This document shows positions 35,079 to 41,255 of a DNA stretch of 41,255 bases, one piece after another. Source of the DNA: a virus. Position 1 is the stretch's first letter; each line of letters starts with the position of its first letter. The notes beneath the pieces were generated by a model that did not search any database, was not told the origin of the DNA, and was given only the letters and a program-made list of their open reading frames with translations. Both the position numbers and the translations under genes were made by a program. The DNA is taken from positions 1 through 41,255 of IMG/VR virus record IMGVR_UViG_3300031885_000043. One strand, 5' to 3'.

Positions 35079-36359
35079 ATGACAACCGGCCTGGCCAGGT
35101 TCGACGTGCCCGGCCTGCGGCGAATCCTGCGAGCCGTGAGGATCGGACTGGCCATGCCGCCGGGCAAGGTGCATCGGGCAGGCGAGCAGGCGGGCGGCGC
35201 CGGCAGCGATGTGCAACTGACGCGGAAGCTGGCGGAGATCTGGGCGGAACTGTATGGCCGAGGCGGACGCCGCCTCGTGGAGCAAATCATGGACGATGAG
35301 ACAGATGACGATGGACCGGGGCCGACGGACCTGCCCACCGAATCGACGAGCACAGGGCAAACCGAATGCGCGTACCCAGGCTGCCTCCTGACCGGCAAGG
35401 GCAAGGATGGAATGTGCGTCAAGCACTGCATCGCCCTGGGCCGCGGCGACCCGGAAGCGAGGGAGGCCGCACGGCAGTTCCACGCTGTGAGAGACAGGCA
35501 ACCAGAGCCGCAGCACGACGCACACTGGCGGGGCTATCCCACAAGGCGGAAGTCAGAGGCAGTTGATAATGGACAGTTGACAGTGGGCAACGGCCGTGCC
35601 CGACCCGGAAACCCCCAAACACCAGTCGCGGCGACACGAATGCCGCCGCCAACACCACCAACCACGGAAACAGGAGCGACAACGATGGGACCGGAAAAGA
35701 TCACGTGCGAAAAGTGCGGGCGGCAGTTCGACCCGCGAGGGTACGCGGGGCATGGGCCGATGTGCAAGGGGCCCGACGGCGGCAAGACCGGGCCGCGATG
35801 CCCGGATTGCGGGAAGCGCTGCAAGAACGAGCGGGGACTGAACTGCCACTATGTCAAGACCGGACACGGCGGGGCAATTGGCAGTGGACAATTGACAAGG
35901 GACAACGCCCGGCCGGGGAGGTCTAAAGTGCCCCGTCGCCCATTGCCCACTGTCCATTCTCCATTACCCATTGCCCCGCCGCCCGCCGGGCCCGGGGCCG
36001 TGGTATGCACCGTTTGCGGGCGATGGTTCAAGTCGGCCCACTCCCTACGCTGCCACTGGGGCAAGAGCGCGTGCGGCAAGGCGAAGGCGCCGGCAGTTGA
36101 CAGTGGACAATTGACAATGGACAACGGCGGAGGCCGAGTCCCCCACTCTCAACTGTCCACTGTCAATTGTCCATTGCCTGATGGCATCGCCGCCGCCGGC
36201 CACGCATTCATGCGGCTGGCGGAACTGCTCGGCCTGGCCGACCAGGTCGCCGACTGCCCGCACCCCGATGGCCACCTGTTCCTCAACACCGCCAACGGCA
36301 AGGCCGCCATCGTCGAAGCCGACGGCAGCATACGAGCCGCGGAGGTGATCGCCAGGTGA
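35079..36359 (+). CDS. Composite frame with C2H2-like zinc fingers and repeat-encoded linkers
   Basis: 426-aa open frame. Residues 1-155 are one unit with CAYPGCLLTGKGKDGMCVKHC, a zinc-binding cluster. Then comes the second copy of the 146-bp leader, translated here in frame, with an internal start at 35685. Residues 203-426 contain three zinc units: CEKCGRQFDPRGYAGHGPMC, CPDCGKRCKNERGLNCHYVKTG-like region (C2H2 pattern), and CTVCGRWFKSAHSLRCHWGK. The fingers are separated by linkers encoded by mirror-image heptamer tracts (35876-35970, 36089-36178). The final part (AGHAFMRLAELLGLADQVAD) is helical. Probably two genes: an N-terminal protein and a 224-aa zinc-finger, likely DNA-binding, protein. 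Confidence 0.6.
   Translation: MTTGLARFDVPGLRRILRAVRIGLAMPPGKVHRAGEQAGGAGSDVQLTRKLAEIWAELYGRGGRRLVEQIMDDETDDDGPGPTDLPTESTSTGQTECAYPGCLLTGKGKDGMCVKHCIALGRGDPEAREAARQFHAVRDRQPEPQHDAHWRGYPTRRKSEAVDNGQLTVGNGRARPGNPQTPVAATRMPPPTPPTTETGATTMGPEKITCEKCGRQFDPRGYAGHGPMCKGPDGGKTGPRCPDCGKRCKNERGLNCHYVKTGHGGAIGSGQLTRDNARPGRSKVPRRPLPTVHSPLPIAPPPAGPGAVVCTVCGRWFKSAHSLRCHWGKSACGKAKAPAVDSGQLTMDNGGGRVPHSQLSTVNCPLPDGIAAAGHAFMRLAELLGLADQVADCPHPDGHLFLNTANGKAAIVEADGSIRAAEVIAR
35557..35702 (+). repeat. 146-bp duplicated leader, copy 2
   Basis: Gapless match to 6301-6446 with 5 mismatches, three of them clustered at 35651-35656. It carries the heptamer tract, the GGGCA/TGCCC hairpin, the ribosome-binding site and the codons for MGPEKI, here placed in front of a zinc-finger gene. 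Confidence 0.9.
35672..35687 (+). promoter_or_regulatory. Internal RBS and start of the zinc-finger protein
   Basis: AGGAG is followed by ATG at 35685, in frame with the larger frame. Because the same leader drives an independent gene at 6429, initiation here is likely and would give a 224-aa protein. Confidence 0.65.
35876..35970 (+). repeat. Mirror-image heptamer tract coding for a zinc-finger linker
   Basis: CAGTGGACAATTGACAAGGG units in forward orientation are followed after about 25 bp by GCCCATT, GCCCACT, GTCCATT, CTCCATT, ACCCATT, GCCCC in reverse. Translated as GSGQLTRDN and LPTVHSPLPIAP. Confidence 0.85.
36089..36178 (+). repeat. Mirror-image heptamer tract coding for a second linker
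   Basis: TTGACAG, TGGACAA, TTGACAA, TGGACAA then, after about 24 bp, CTCAACT, GTCCACT, GTCAATT, GTCCATT. It is in frame and encodes VDSGQLTMDN and SQLSTVNCPL. Confidence 0.85.
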
Positions 36360-37354
36360 AAAAAGGCAATGCCAAGAATGCCAAGAACGCCGAGAACGCC
36401 GAGAAGGACGAGGCCAGCGTCACGCTATCGAGCGGCGGTGAGTCTGTGACGGTTTCCGAGAAGACCTTCAAGGGCGTATGCGCCGGCTTTCTTGGCCTGG
36501 CCCGACGCGCCGGGGCGGAAGGGGAAACCCCCAACATCATCGCCCCGGCCGTGCCGCCGACGGAAACGGGAAACGAGACCATCGGCCCGGCGTGCCTCGA
36601 GCTGCGGCAGATCGCCCAGGGGCTCATCGACGTGGTCCGCGAGCACCGCCACCTCCAGGATGCACGGATCCTGCTGCTGGTAGTCGAGAAGCCGGCGATG
36701 GAAAAAAAACTTGCCGAGGGCAAGCAAGTGTCCATCGGCAAAGCGGCCAAGGCGCGGACCCTGGATCGGCTGCTGTCCAGCGTGAAGACCCTCGATGACT
36801 GGAGGCTTGATGACGACGGTGTTGAACAGGCGCACTACGAGCGGGCCGACTTCATCATCCAGCTCAACGGCGACTGGCTGGAGGCGATAGGCTGGCCGCT
36901 GACCGACGGCAGCGAAGATATCGCCCTGGCCCAGATAGACCATGAGCTCTGCCACTGCGGGGCCAAGATCGCCGGCGAGTTCATCAAGCCGGCAGAGCTG
37001 GCCGAGAGGGTAGAGGCGCTCGGCGATGACCACATTGAAACGTGCGAAGATGTGGTGCGCGACGGGGCCATCCTGGTCCGCTACTACTGGCGCGGCGAAA
37101 GCGGCGCCTACAAGTGGGCTACCCGCAAGCACGACGTCGAGGAGTTCCACGGCGTCGTCGAGCGGCACGGCGCCTGGGACAGCCAGTTGACGAAACTGGT
37201 CGACGTCCTGGTCGAGCGCGAGGACCTCCCGCTGCTGAGGGAAGTTGACAGTGGACAGGGGACAGTGGACAGCGAAAAGAGATCGGCGGCGGGGGCACTC
37301 ATGATCGGCCAGCGTCTTGCTGACCGGCTCGCCGGCGTTGGACAAGCGAATTGA
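36356..37354 (+). CDS. Putative phage metallopeptidase
   Basis: 332-aa protein; GTG start overlaps the preceding stop (GTGA). Residues 5-18 are encoded by a 9-mer repeat (NAKNAKNAENAEK). The central region carries HELCH at 196-200 (AQIDHELCHCG), a zinc-metalloprotease HExxH motif, with HDVEEFHGVVERHG at 259-272 downstream providing further ligands. This arrangement matches the putative phage metallopeptidase domain family. No signal peptide is seen, so it should act in the cytoplasm, for example on a host or virion protein. The C-terminal part contains TGGACAG-type repeat residues (VDSGQGTVDSEK). Confidence 0.8.
   Translation: MKKGNAKNAKNAENAEKDEASVTLSSGGESVTVSEKTFKGVCAGFLGLARRAGAEGETPNIIAPAVPPTETGNETIGPACLELRQIAQGLIDVVREHRHLQDARILLLVVEKPAMEKKLAEGKQVSIGKAAKARTLDRLLSSVKTLDDWRLDDDGVEQAHYERADFIIQLNGDWLEAIGWPLTDGSEDIALAQIDHELCHCGAKIAGEFIKPAELAERVEALGDDHIETCEDVVRDGAILVRYYWRGESGAYKWATRKHDVEEFHGVVERHGAWDSQLTKLVDVLVEREDLPLLREVDSGQGTVDSEKRSAAGALMIGQRLADRLAGVGQAN
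36363..36405 (+). repeat. In-frame 9-mer repeat
   Basis: GGCAATGCCAAGAATGCCAA then GAACGCCGAGAACGCCGAGA are 9-bp units (AATGCCAAG / AACGCCGAG) encoding NAKNAKNAENAE near the N-terminus of the metallopeptidase. Confidence 0.75.
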
Positions 37355-37440
37355 TTCGCCTTAGCGAAGTCGCCGCGGCGGACTGTCAGACAATCAAACC
37401 ACGTGAAACGGGAACCACACCAAACCACAAGGAGCACACG

Positions 37441-39594
37441 ATGGCACGCAAGAGCAAGAGCACGAGCAAACCGACGGAGTCACATCCAATGCACGAGGCA
37501 CGTCATACCATCGACACGGGCAAGCTCGACACGGCAGCGCTGTCCACTGTCAATCCTCCATTGCCCATTGCCGCCCGCCCCCCGCACGCGGACCTGACGC
37601 TAGTCGAGATCGGCTCGATCGACGCCGGCCGCAACCTGCGGACCGCAATCGGCGAAGATACGCTGCCGGGCCTCCAGGACTCCATCCGCGAGCTCGGCCA
37701 ACTCCAGCCGATCATCGTGCGGCAGGCCGGCAACGAGCTGAGGCTCATCGCCGGACACCGACGACTGGAGGCGGCCAGGCGGGCCGGCGAGAAGTACATC
37801 GAGGCCCGCGTCTACGCCGGCGACGGCGCTACCGACCTGTGGGAGGCGAGGGCCCGGCTGGCCGAGAACGTACAACGGCTGGACCTGAACCACATCGAAC
37901 TGGCCGGGGCCTACGGCCAGGCCGCCGACGCCGGCCTGAGCGTGCGAGAGATCGCAGAGGGCGCACACGTCAGCGACGACCACGTCCGCCGCCACCTGGC
38001 CCTGCGAAGACTCTGCCCGAGCGTGGCGGAACTCGCGGCCAGCGGAAGGCTGCCCGTACAGCAGGCGGAACTCATCGCCCGAGTCGGAGATCCGGCCAGG
38101 CAGATCGGACTGGCCGGGAACGCCACGCGGCTGGTCTGGGAATCATCGCCGGGGGTATGGCGGACCCGAGCCGCGGGCAGGTGGCGCGGCGGCAAGCTCG
38201 TGACCGACGCGGAGCAGGATGTCGACGACCGCGATTTTGTCGAGCCGATGGAGTCGCTCCGCGCCGAGGTCGGGCGATGCATGCGGGGCATGGCAGCCTG
38301 CGGCTGGCCGAAGGATGAGCAGTACGCCGGCAGGCGGGCCTGCGCCGGCTGCCCGGACAACACGCTGACCTACAGCGACCAGCCGAAGCTCTTCGAGGGC
38401 ATCGAGCCGCAAGGCTCCGCCAAGAAGGGCCACTGCACCAACGAGGAATGCTATGAGGCCAAGCGGACCGCGTGGGACAAAGAGCGGGCGGCCAGGAAGA
38501 AGCAGATCGAGGCCGAGCAGAAGAGGGCGATCACCAAGGCGAAGTCCGCCGGACTCGCCGTGTGCGCGGCCGACGGCTGCGCCAAGGTCCTGGCATCGGG
38601 CCAGCAGCTCATCATGGTCGACGGCGCCGGCATGTGCCCGGCGTGCGCCGCCAAGGCCAAGAAAAGCGGCGAACGAGGCGGCGTCGGTGGACGTGGTGAG
38701 AGCTGGGAGGCGAGAGAGAAACGCGCCAATGCGGCGAAAAAACGATTCCCCGAAACGCCCGAGCAGCGGCTGGCGGTGGCGCTGCACAAACACGGCGTGG
38801 CACTGGGCGAGATGATCGGGACGGCGATTGCCGAGGGGCGAACCGGCGCCGAGAGCGACTGCCGCAACGTGGCCGAGATGGTGATCTGGGCGATGGGGCT
38901 TTGCGCCGACTATTACGATTACGTGTTGCCGCGGGGAAACCGGCCCGCAATCGATGATGTGCTGGGCGCGGGGATCTCCGATGCCGACCACGCCGCCTGG
39001 TGGAACGTCGCGATCGGCGGCGTGCTGGCGGATGCGCCGGGCCTCGAATACGTCGGCACAGAACGCAACGTGCCGCTTCCGGCGGCGGAAATCGCGATCA
39101 TCGGCGACCTGGAGCGGCTGGCCAAGGCGTGCGGACTGGAAGTGCCGGTCCGCCCAACGGCGGAAGTCGACAGTGGACAATTGCCGAAGTACGCCGCCGC
39201 TAAGGCGGTAGCCGGGAAGCCGAAGAAACGGCAAGGGACCAACGCAGAGCACGCAGAGCACGCAGAGGGAGAGAAAGACGAGGATGCCAAGCCGGCGGCG
39301 AACTTCTTCTGCACGCGGGATTGCCACGGCTGCCCCGTTGGCTGCGCCACACCCGGCGACTTCCACGAACGGATGCGGAACGCCATCGTCTCGGGCAAGA
39401 GGGCCGAGGCCGAGCCGGCGATAGAGCGGTGCGCGGACCTGGCGTTCCTGAAGGAGGCCAAGGCAAAGGGCCTCAAGGGCGACTGGCGACGCGCGGCGGT
39501 CGCCAAGCGGATCGACCAGCTTCGAGAAGATGCGGCTGTGGCCGCCGACCGCGAGGCGTTCCTCGACGACGACCGGGCCGGCGACGACCTATGA
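37441..39594 (+). CDS. Large ParB/RepB-like DNA-binding protein
   Basis: 717-aa protein; RBS AAGGAG before ATG 37441. A ParB N-terminal domain spans about residues 50-160 (LVEIGSIDAGRNLR; LQDSIRELGQLQPIIV; LIAGHRRLEAARRAGE, the GxRR box; RLAENVQRLDLNHIELA). A helix-turn-helix follows at about 165-190 (LSVREIAEGAHVSDDHVRRH). The long C-terminal part has Cys clusters (CAGCPDN, CTNEEC, CPACAAK, CTRDCHGCPVGC). Heptamer-derived (ALSTVNPPLPIA; DSGQL) and 9-mer-derived (NAEHAEHAEGE) segments are in frame. ParB-like proteins partition plasmid-prophages or regulate genes; no ParA is present in the window, so either role is open. Confidence 0.82.
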   Translation: MARKSKSTSKPTESHPMHEARHTIDTGKLDTAALSTVNPPLPIAARPPHADLTLVEIGSIDAGRNLRTAIGEDTLPGLQDSIRELGQLQPIIVRQAGNELRLIAGHRRLEAARRAGEKYIEARVYAGDGATDLWEARARLAENVQRLDLNHIELAGAYGQAADAGLSVREIAEGAHVSDDHVRRHLALRRLCPSVAELAASGRLPVQQAELIARVGDPARQIGLAGNATRLVWESSPGVWRTRAAGRWRGGKLVTDAEQDVDDRDFVEPMESLRAEVGRCMRGMAACGWPKDEQYAGRRACAGCPDNTLTYSDQPKLFEGIEPQGSAKKGHCTNEECYEAKRTAWDKERAARKKQIEAEQKRAITKAKSAGLAVCAADGCAKVLASGQQLIMVDGAGMCPACAAKAKKSGERGGVGGRGESWEAREKRANAAKKRFPETPEQRLAVALHKHGVALGEMIGTAIAEGRTGAESDCRNVAEMVIWAMGLCADYYDYVLPRGNRPAIDDVLGAGISDADHAAWWNVAIGGVLADAPGLEYVGTERNVPLPAAEIAIIGDLERLAKACGLEVPVRPTAEVDSGQLPKYAAAKAVAGKPKKRQGTNAEHAEHAEGEKDEDAKPAANFFCTRDCHGCPVGCATPGDFHERMRNAIVSGKRAEAEPAIERCADLAFLKEAKAKGLKGDWRRAAVAKRIDQLREDAAVAADREAFLDDDRAGDDL
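39238..39268 (+). repeat. In-frame 9-mer repeat (ACGCAGAGC)
   Basis: ACGCAGAGC, ACGCAGAGC, ACGCAGAGG units encode NAEHAEHAE inside the ParB-like protein. Confidence 0.8.
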
Positions 39595-39725
39595 GCCGGG
39601 GCTGACCCTGGCCGGCGGGCACACCGGATATCGGGCGGCTGCAACAAAGCCCGTACACCAAGGACCCCGCCGGCCGGGCAGCATTATGTGCAACCCATGA
39701 CGGACCAGCAGGGAACCGGACACGG

Positions 39726-41225
39726 ATGGCCAACAGGCGTCGAGCAAAACCAGCCACGAGAGACACCGAGCCGAAGCGGAAACGCCGCGCGGCCACGGCC
39801 CCCCGTCATAAGGTTCCGCCACGGACCGGACTCGCCTTGCGAAGGGGCACCATAGGCAAGCCCGACAGCCTGTGCTGGCGGATATGCAAGTGGCGGCCCT
39901 TGTACGCGGTGCCAACCGAGCCAGGCAGCGATGCCGAGCGGTACGCGATGATGTACCCGATGCAATACGTCAAACTCTGGTGCGGCCCCACGACCGCGAA
40001 AGGGACCTTCGTCGACAAGCAACTGGCGGCGATTCGCGCCGCCGGCGGGCAGGAGCTGCTCGGCATCGCCACGCAACTCCTGCGCATGGCCGCATGCGCC
40101 GATAGGTTCGGCGGGCGGCTGGTCGATCACCTCGGGCACCCGGCGGGCCCAGTCGAAATCGCCGTGGCAGTCGGTGTGACTACCCGTCAAATGCAGGCCG
40201 CCCTGCGAAAGCTCAGCGGCCCCAGGATCGCATTTGTCGAGCAGTCGCCCTGCGAGCCGGTCGGGACGCCGATCGACGCCAGGGCGGCAGCCAGGGCCGC
40301 TCACACGCCTAACGCCGGCGACGACCGGCTGGGACCGGCCTGTGGTGGGCCGGGGGAGCCGGGGACACCCCCCGGTCGCCAGGTGAATCGCGACAACCGC
40401 CAGGAGGGCGGACAGGCACCAGGGACAGCGCGGCAACGCGGAACGGGCGTCGAGTTCACTCCGCCTGTGAGCGGGCTACCTGATGCGTGCGGACCGCCAA
40501 GAGACGGCGCCAGCGGCGCGGGGTACGCCGATGGGCATGCCGATGACAACCCCCAAGAGCAAGAGCAAGAGCAAGAGAAAGGCCCAGAGCAATCGGCAGG
40601 GCAAGAATCGGCCGCGCCAAAAGAGAAAAGAATCGGCAAGGTCGGCAATGGACAAGACACGCAGGCGCGGGCGCGCGAGGGCGAGACCACGAGCCAGAGC
40701 ACGGCCGCGAGCCAGAGCACGGGGACGAGCCAGCCGATAGCCGAGGAGCCGATTGAGCCGACCGGGGCCGACCCCATGGCAGTGGCAAGCCAGGGCGGGC
40801 TGGCTCGTGAGATTGAGATTGAGTGTGTCGATGCCGCCCCGCTGCCGACAGGTAACGCCAGAACCCCCACCCTCAACGCCGTCGACCCGCTGACGCTGGC
40901 AGTCTACGCGCGGCTTTACCCGACCGCCCAGTTTGAGTCCACCGAGTCGCTGAAGGCGCGGGACGGCCGGGGTCTGAGCATGCGGCAGTTCCGGGCAACT
41001 GAGCAGGGCGAAATCTCCAGCGTGATCAACGCGGCGATGGCGGGGGCCACCGCGGCGCAACGATCAGCCCTGTGTGCGTGGTGCATCTCGGCGGCTGAGG
41101 AGGTCTATCGCCGCGACCACCGTAAGAAGCGATATAAACCAATCGGCAGCGTATGGACTTGGCGACTGAATCGGCACCGTAACGGCGCAGCCAGTGGCTT
41201 GGCCGGCGCTTCGGGTCCTCCCTAG
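39726..41225 (+). CDS. Candidate replication initiator/replisome organiser
   Basis: 499-aa protein. A basic N-terminus leads to a probable winged-helix region at about residues 95-165 (AIRAAGGQELLGIATQLLRM; GPVEIAVAVGVTTRQMQAAL), similar to phage replisome organisers that regulate themselves and bind the origin. Residues about 170-360 are a hydrophilic low-complexity linker including EQEQEQEKGPEQ. The C-terminal domain (LAVYARLYPTAQFESTESLK; CAWCISAAEEVYRRDHRKKR) is globular. Like lambda O, the gene may contain the origin in its linker-coding region (see 40553-40660). It ends 30 nt before the window end. Assignment rests on architecture; no helicase or loader is present. Confidence 0.5.
   Translation: MANRRRAKPATRDTEPKRKRRAATAPRHKVPPRTGLALRRGTIGKPDSLCWRICKWRPLYAVPTEPGSDAERYAMMYPMQYVKLWCGPTTAKGTFVDKQLAAIRAAGGQELLGIATQLLRMAACADRFGGRLVDHLGHPAGPVEIAVAVGVTTRQMQAALRKLSGPRIAFVEQSPCEPVGTPIDARAAARAAHTPNAGDDRLGPACGGPGEPGTPPGRQVNRDNRQEGGQAPGTARQRGTGVEFTPPVSGLPDACGPPRDGASGAGYADGHADDNPQEQEQEQEKGPEQSAGQESAAPKEKRIGKVGNGQDTQARAREGETTSQSTAASQSTGTSQPIAEEPIEPTGADPMAVASQGGLAREIEIECVDAAPLPTGNARTPTLNAVDPLTLAVYARLYPTAQFESTESLKARDGRGLSMRQFRATEQGEISSVINAAMAGATAAQRSALCAWCISAAEEVYRRDHRKKRYKPIGSVWTWRLNRHRNGAASGLAGASGPP
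40553..40660. other. Repeat-rich segment, possible origin
   Basis: CAAGAGCAAGAGCAAGAGCA hexamers (40553-40575) are followed by three AATCGGC copies (about 40590, 40605 and 40630). Two further AATCGGC copies lie near 41139 and 41169. The A-rich AAAAGAGAAAAGAATC lies between. Iterons within an initiator gene would resemble lambda, but the hexamers may just encode the EQEQ run. Confidence 0.3.
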
Positions 41226-41242
41226 GGGGGCCGGCCCATACG

Positions 41243-41255
41243 GGTCACAGCAAGG
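41243..41255. repeat. Right terminal 13-bp direct repeat
   Basis: GGTCACAGCAAGG, flush with the window end, differs by one base from the first 13 bases of the window. Confidence 0.6.

Overview
This 41.3-kb, GC-rich window looks like a nearly complete genome (or an almost intact prophage/plasmid-prophage) of a tailed dsDNA phage. The structural block runs in lambda-like order on the + strand: small and large terminase, a gpW-like connector, portal, a Mu-like protease joined to the major capsid protein, a decoration/head-fibre protein, minor tail protein Z, tail terminator, tail tube, a G/GT tail-assembly chaperone pair with a programmed -1 frameshift, tape measure, and distal tail or fibre proteins. 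The short tape measure and lambda-type tail genes suggest a siphovirus with a fairly short tail. The host cannot be named. High GC and the abundance of degenerate heptamer tracts between genes recall planctomycete-type genomes from memory; this is an unverified inference.

Layout. 1-2.9 kb: packaging. 2.9-7.5 kb: an accessory island between terminase and gpW holding a zinc-ribbon protein, an HNH/ParB-like protein, a beta-class DNA methyltransferase, a radical-SAM protein and three small unknowns. 7.6-14.1 kb: head genes. 14.3-21.3 kb: small accessory and probable lysis genes (coiled-coil/TM protein, cold-shock domain, lipoproteins, holin-like protein), then virion surface proteins (LamG-like lectin, heptapeptide-repeat fibre). 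21.5-31.3 kb: tail genes, interrupted by short minus-strand modules. 31.4-33.0 kb: a divergent regulatory region with an HTH repressor candidate. 33-37.4 kb: destabilase-type lysozyme, Cys-rich and zinc-finger proteins, and a putative phage metallopeptidase. 37.4-41.2 kb: a large ParB-like protein and a candidate replication initiator. No integrase, recombinase, transposase, tRNA or CRISPR was found.

Two features stand out. First, nearly every gene boundary, and several coding regions, carries degenerate tandem heptamers of several unrelated families (TTGACAR/TGGACAR, ATGCTCA, CCGGCTA, ACCGGGA, GGCGGAA, AAATCTC) plus 9-mer families. They supply stop codons, in-frame protein linkers and mirror-image tracts that can fold into long hairpins, and some are organised into 21-, 40-, 44-, 45- and 46-bp higher-order units. 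Second, the three minus-strand modules each start from a sigma70-like promoter whose -10 box ends exactly 6 nt before the start codon, which predicts leaderless mRNAs. One of these, a minimal ATP-dependent ligase plus HTH operon, also has a perfect 7+4+7 palindrome in its promoter that looks like an autoregulatory operator.

Several reading frames are composites of two probable genes fused through repeat tracts (HNH-ParB, protease-capsid, Cys-rich protein-lysozyme, a zinc-finger protein) or by an apparent deletion (cold-shock domain-lipoprotein). Internal start sites are annotated where a ribosome-binding site supports them.
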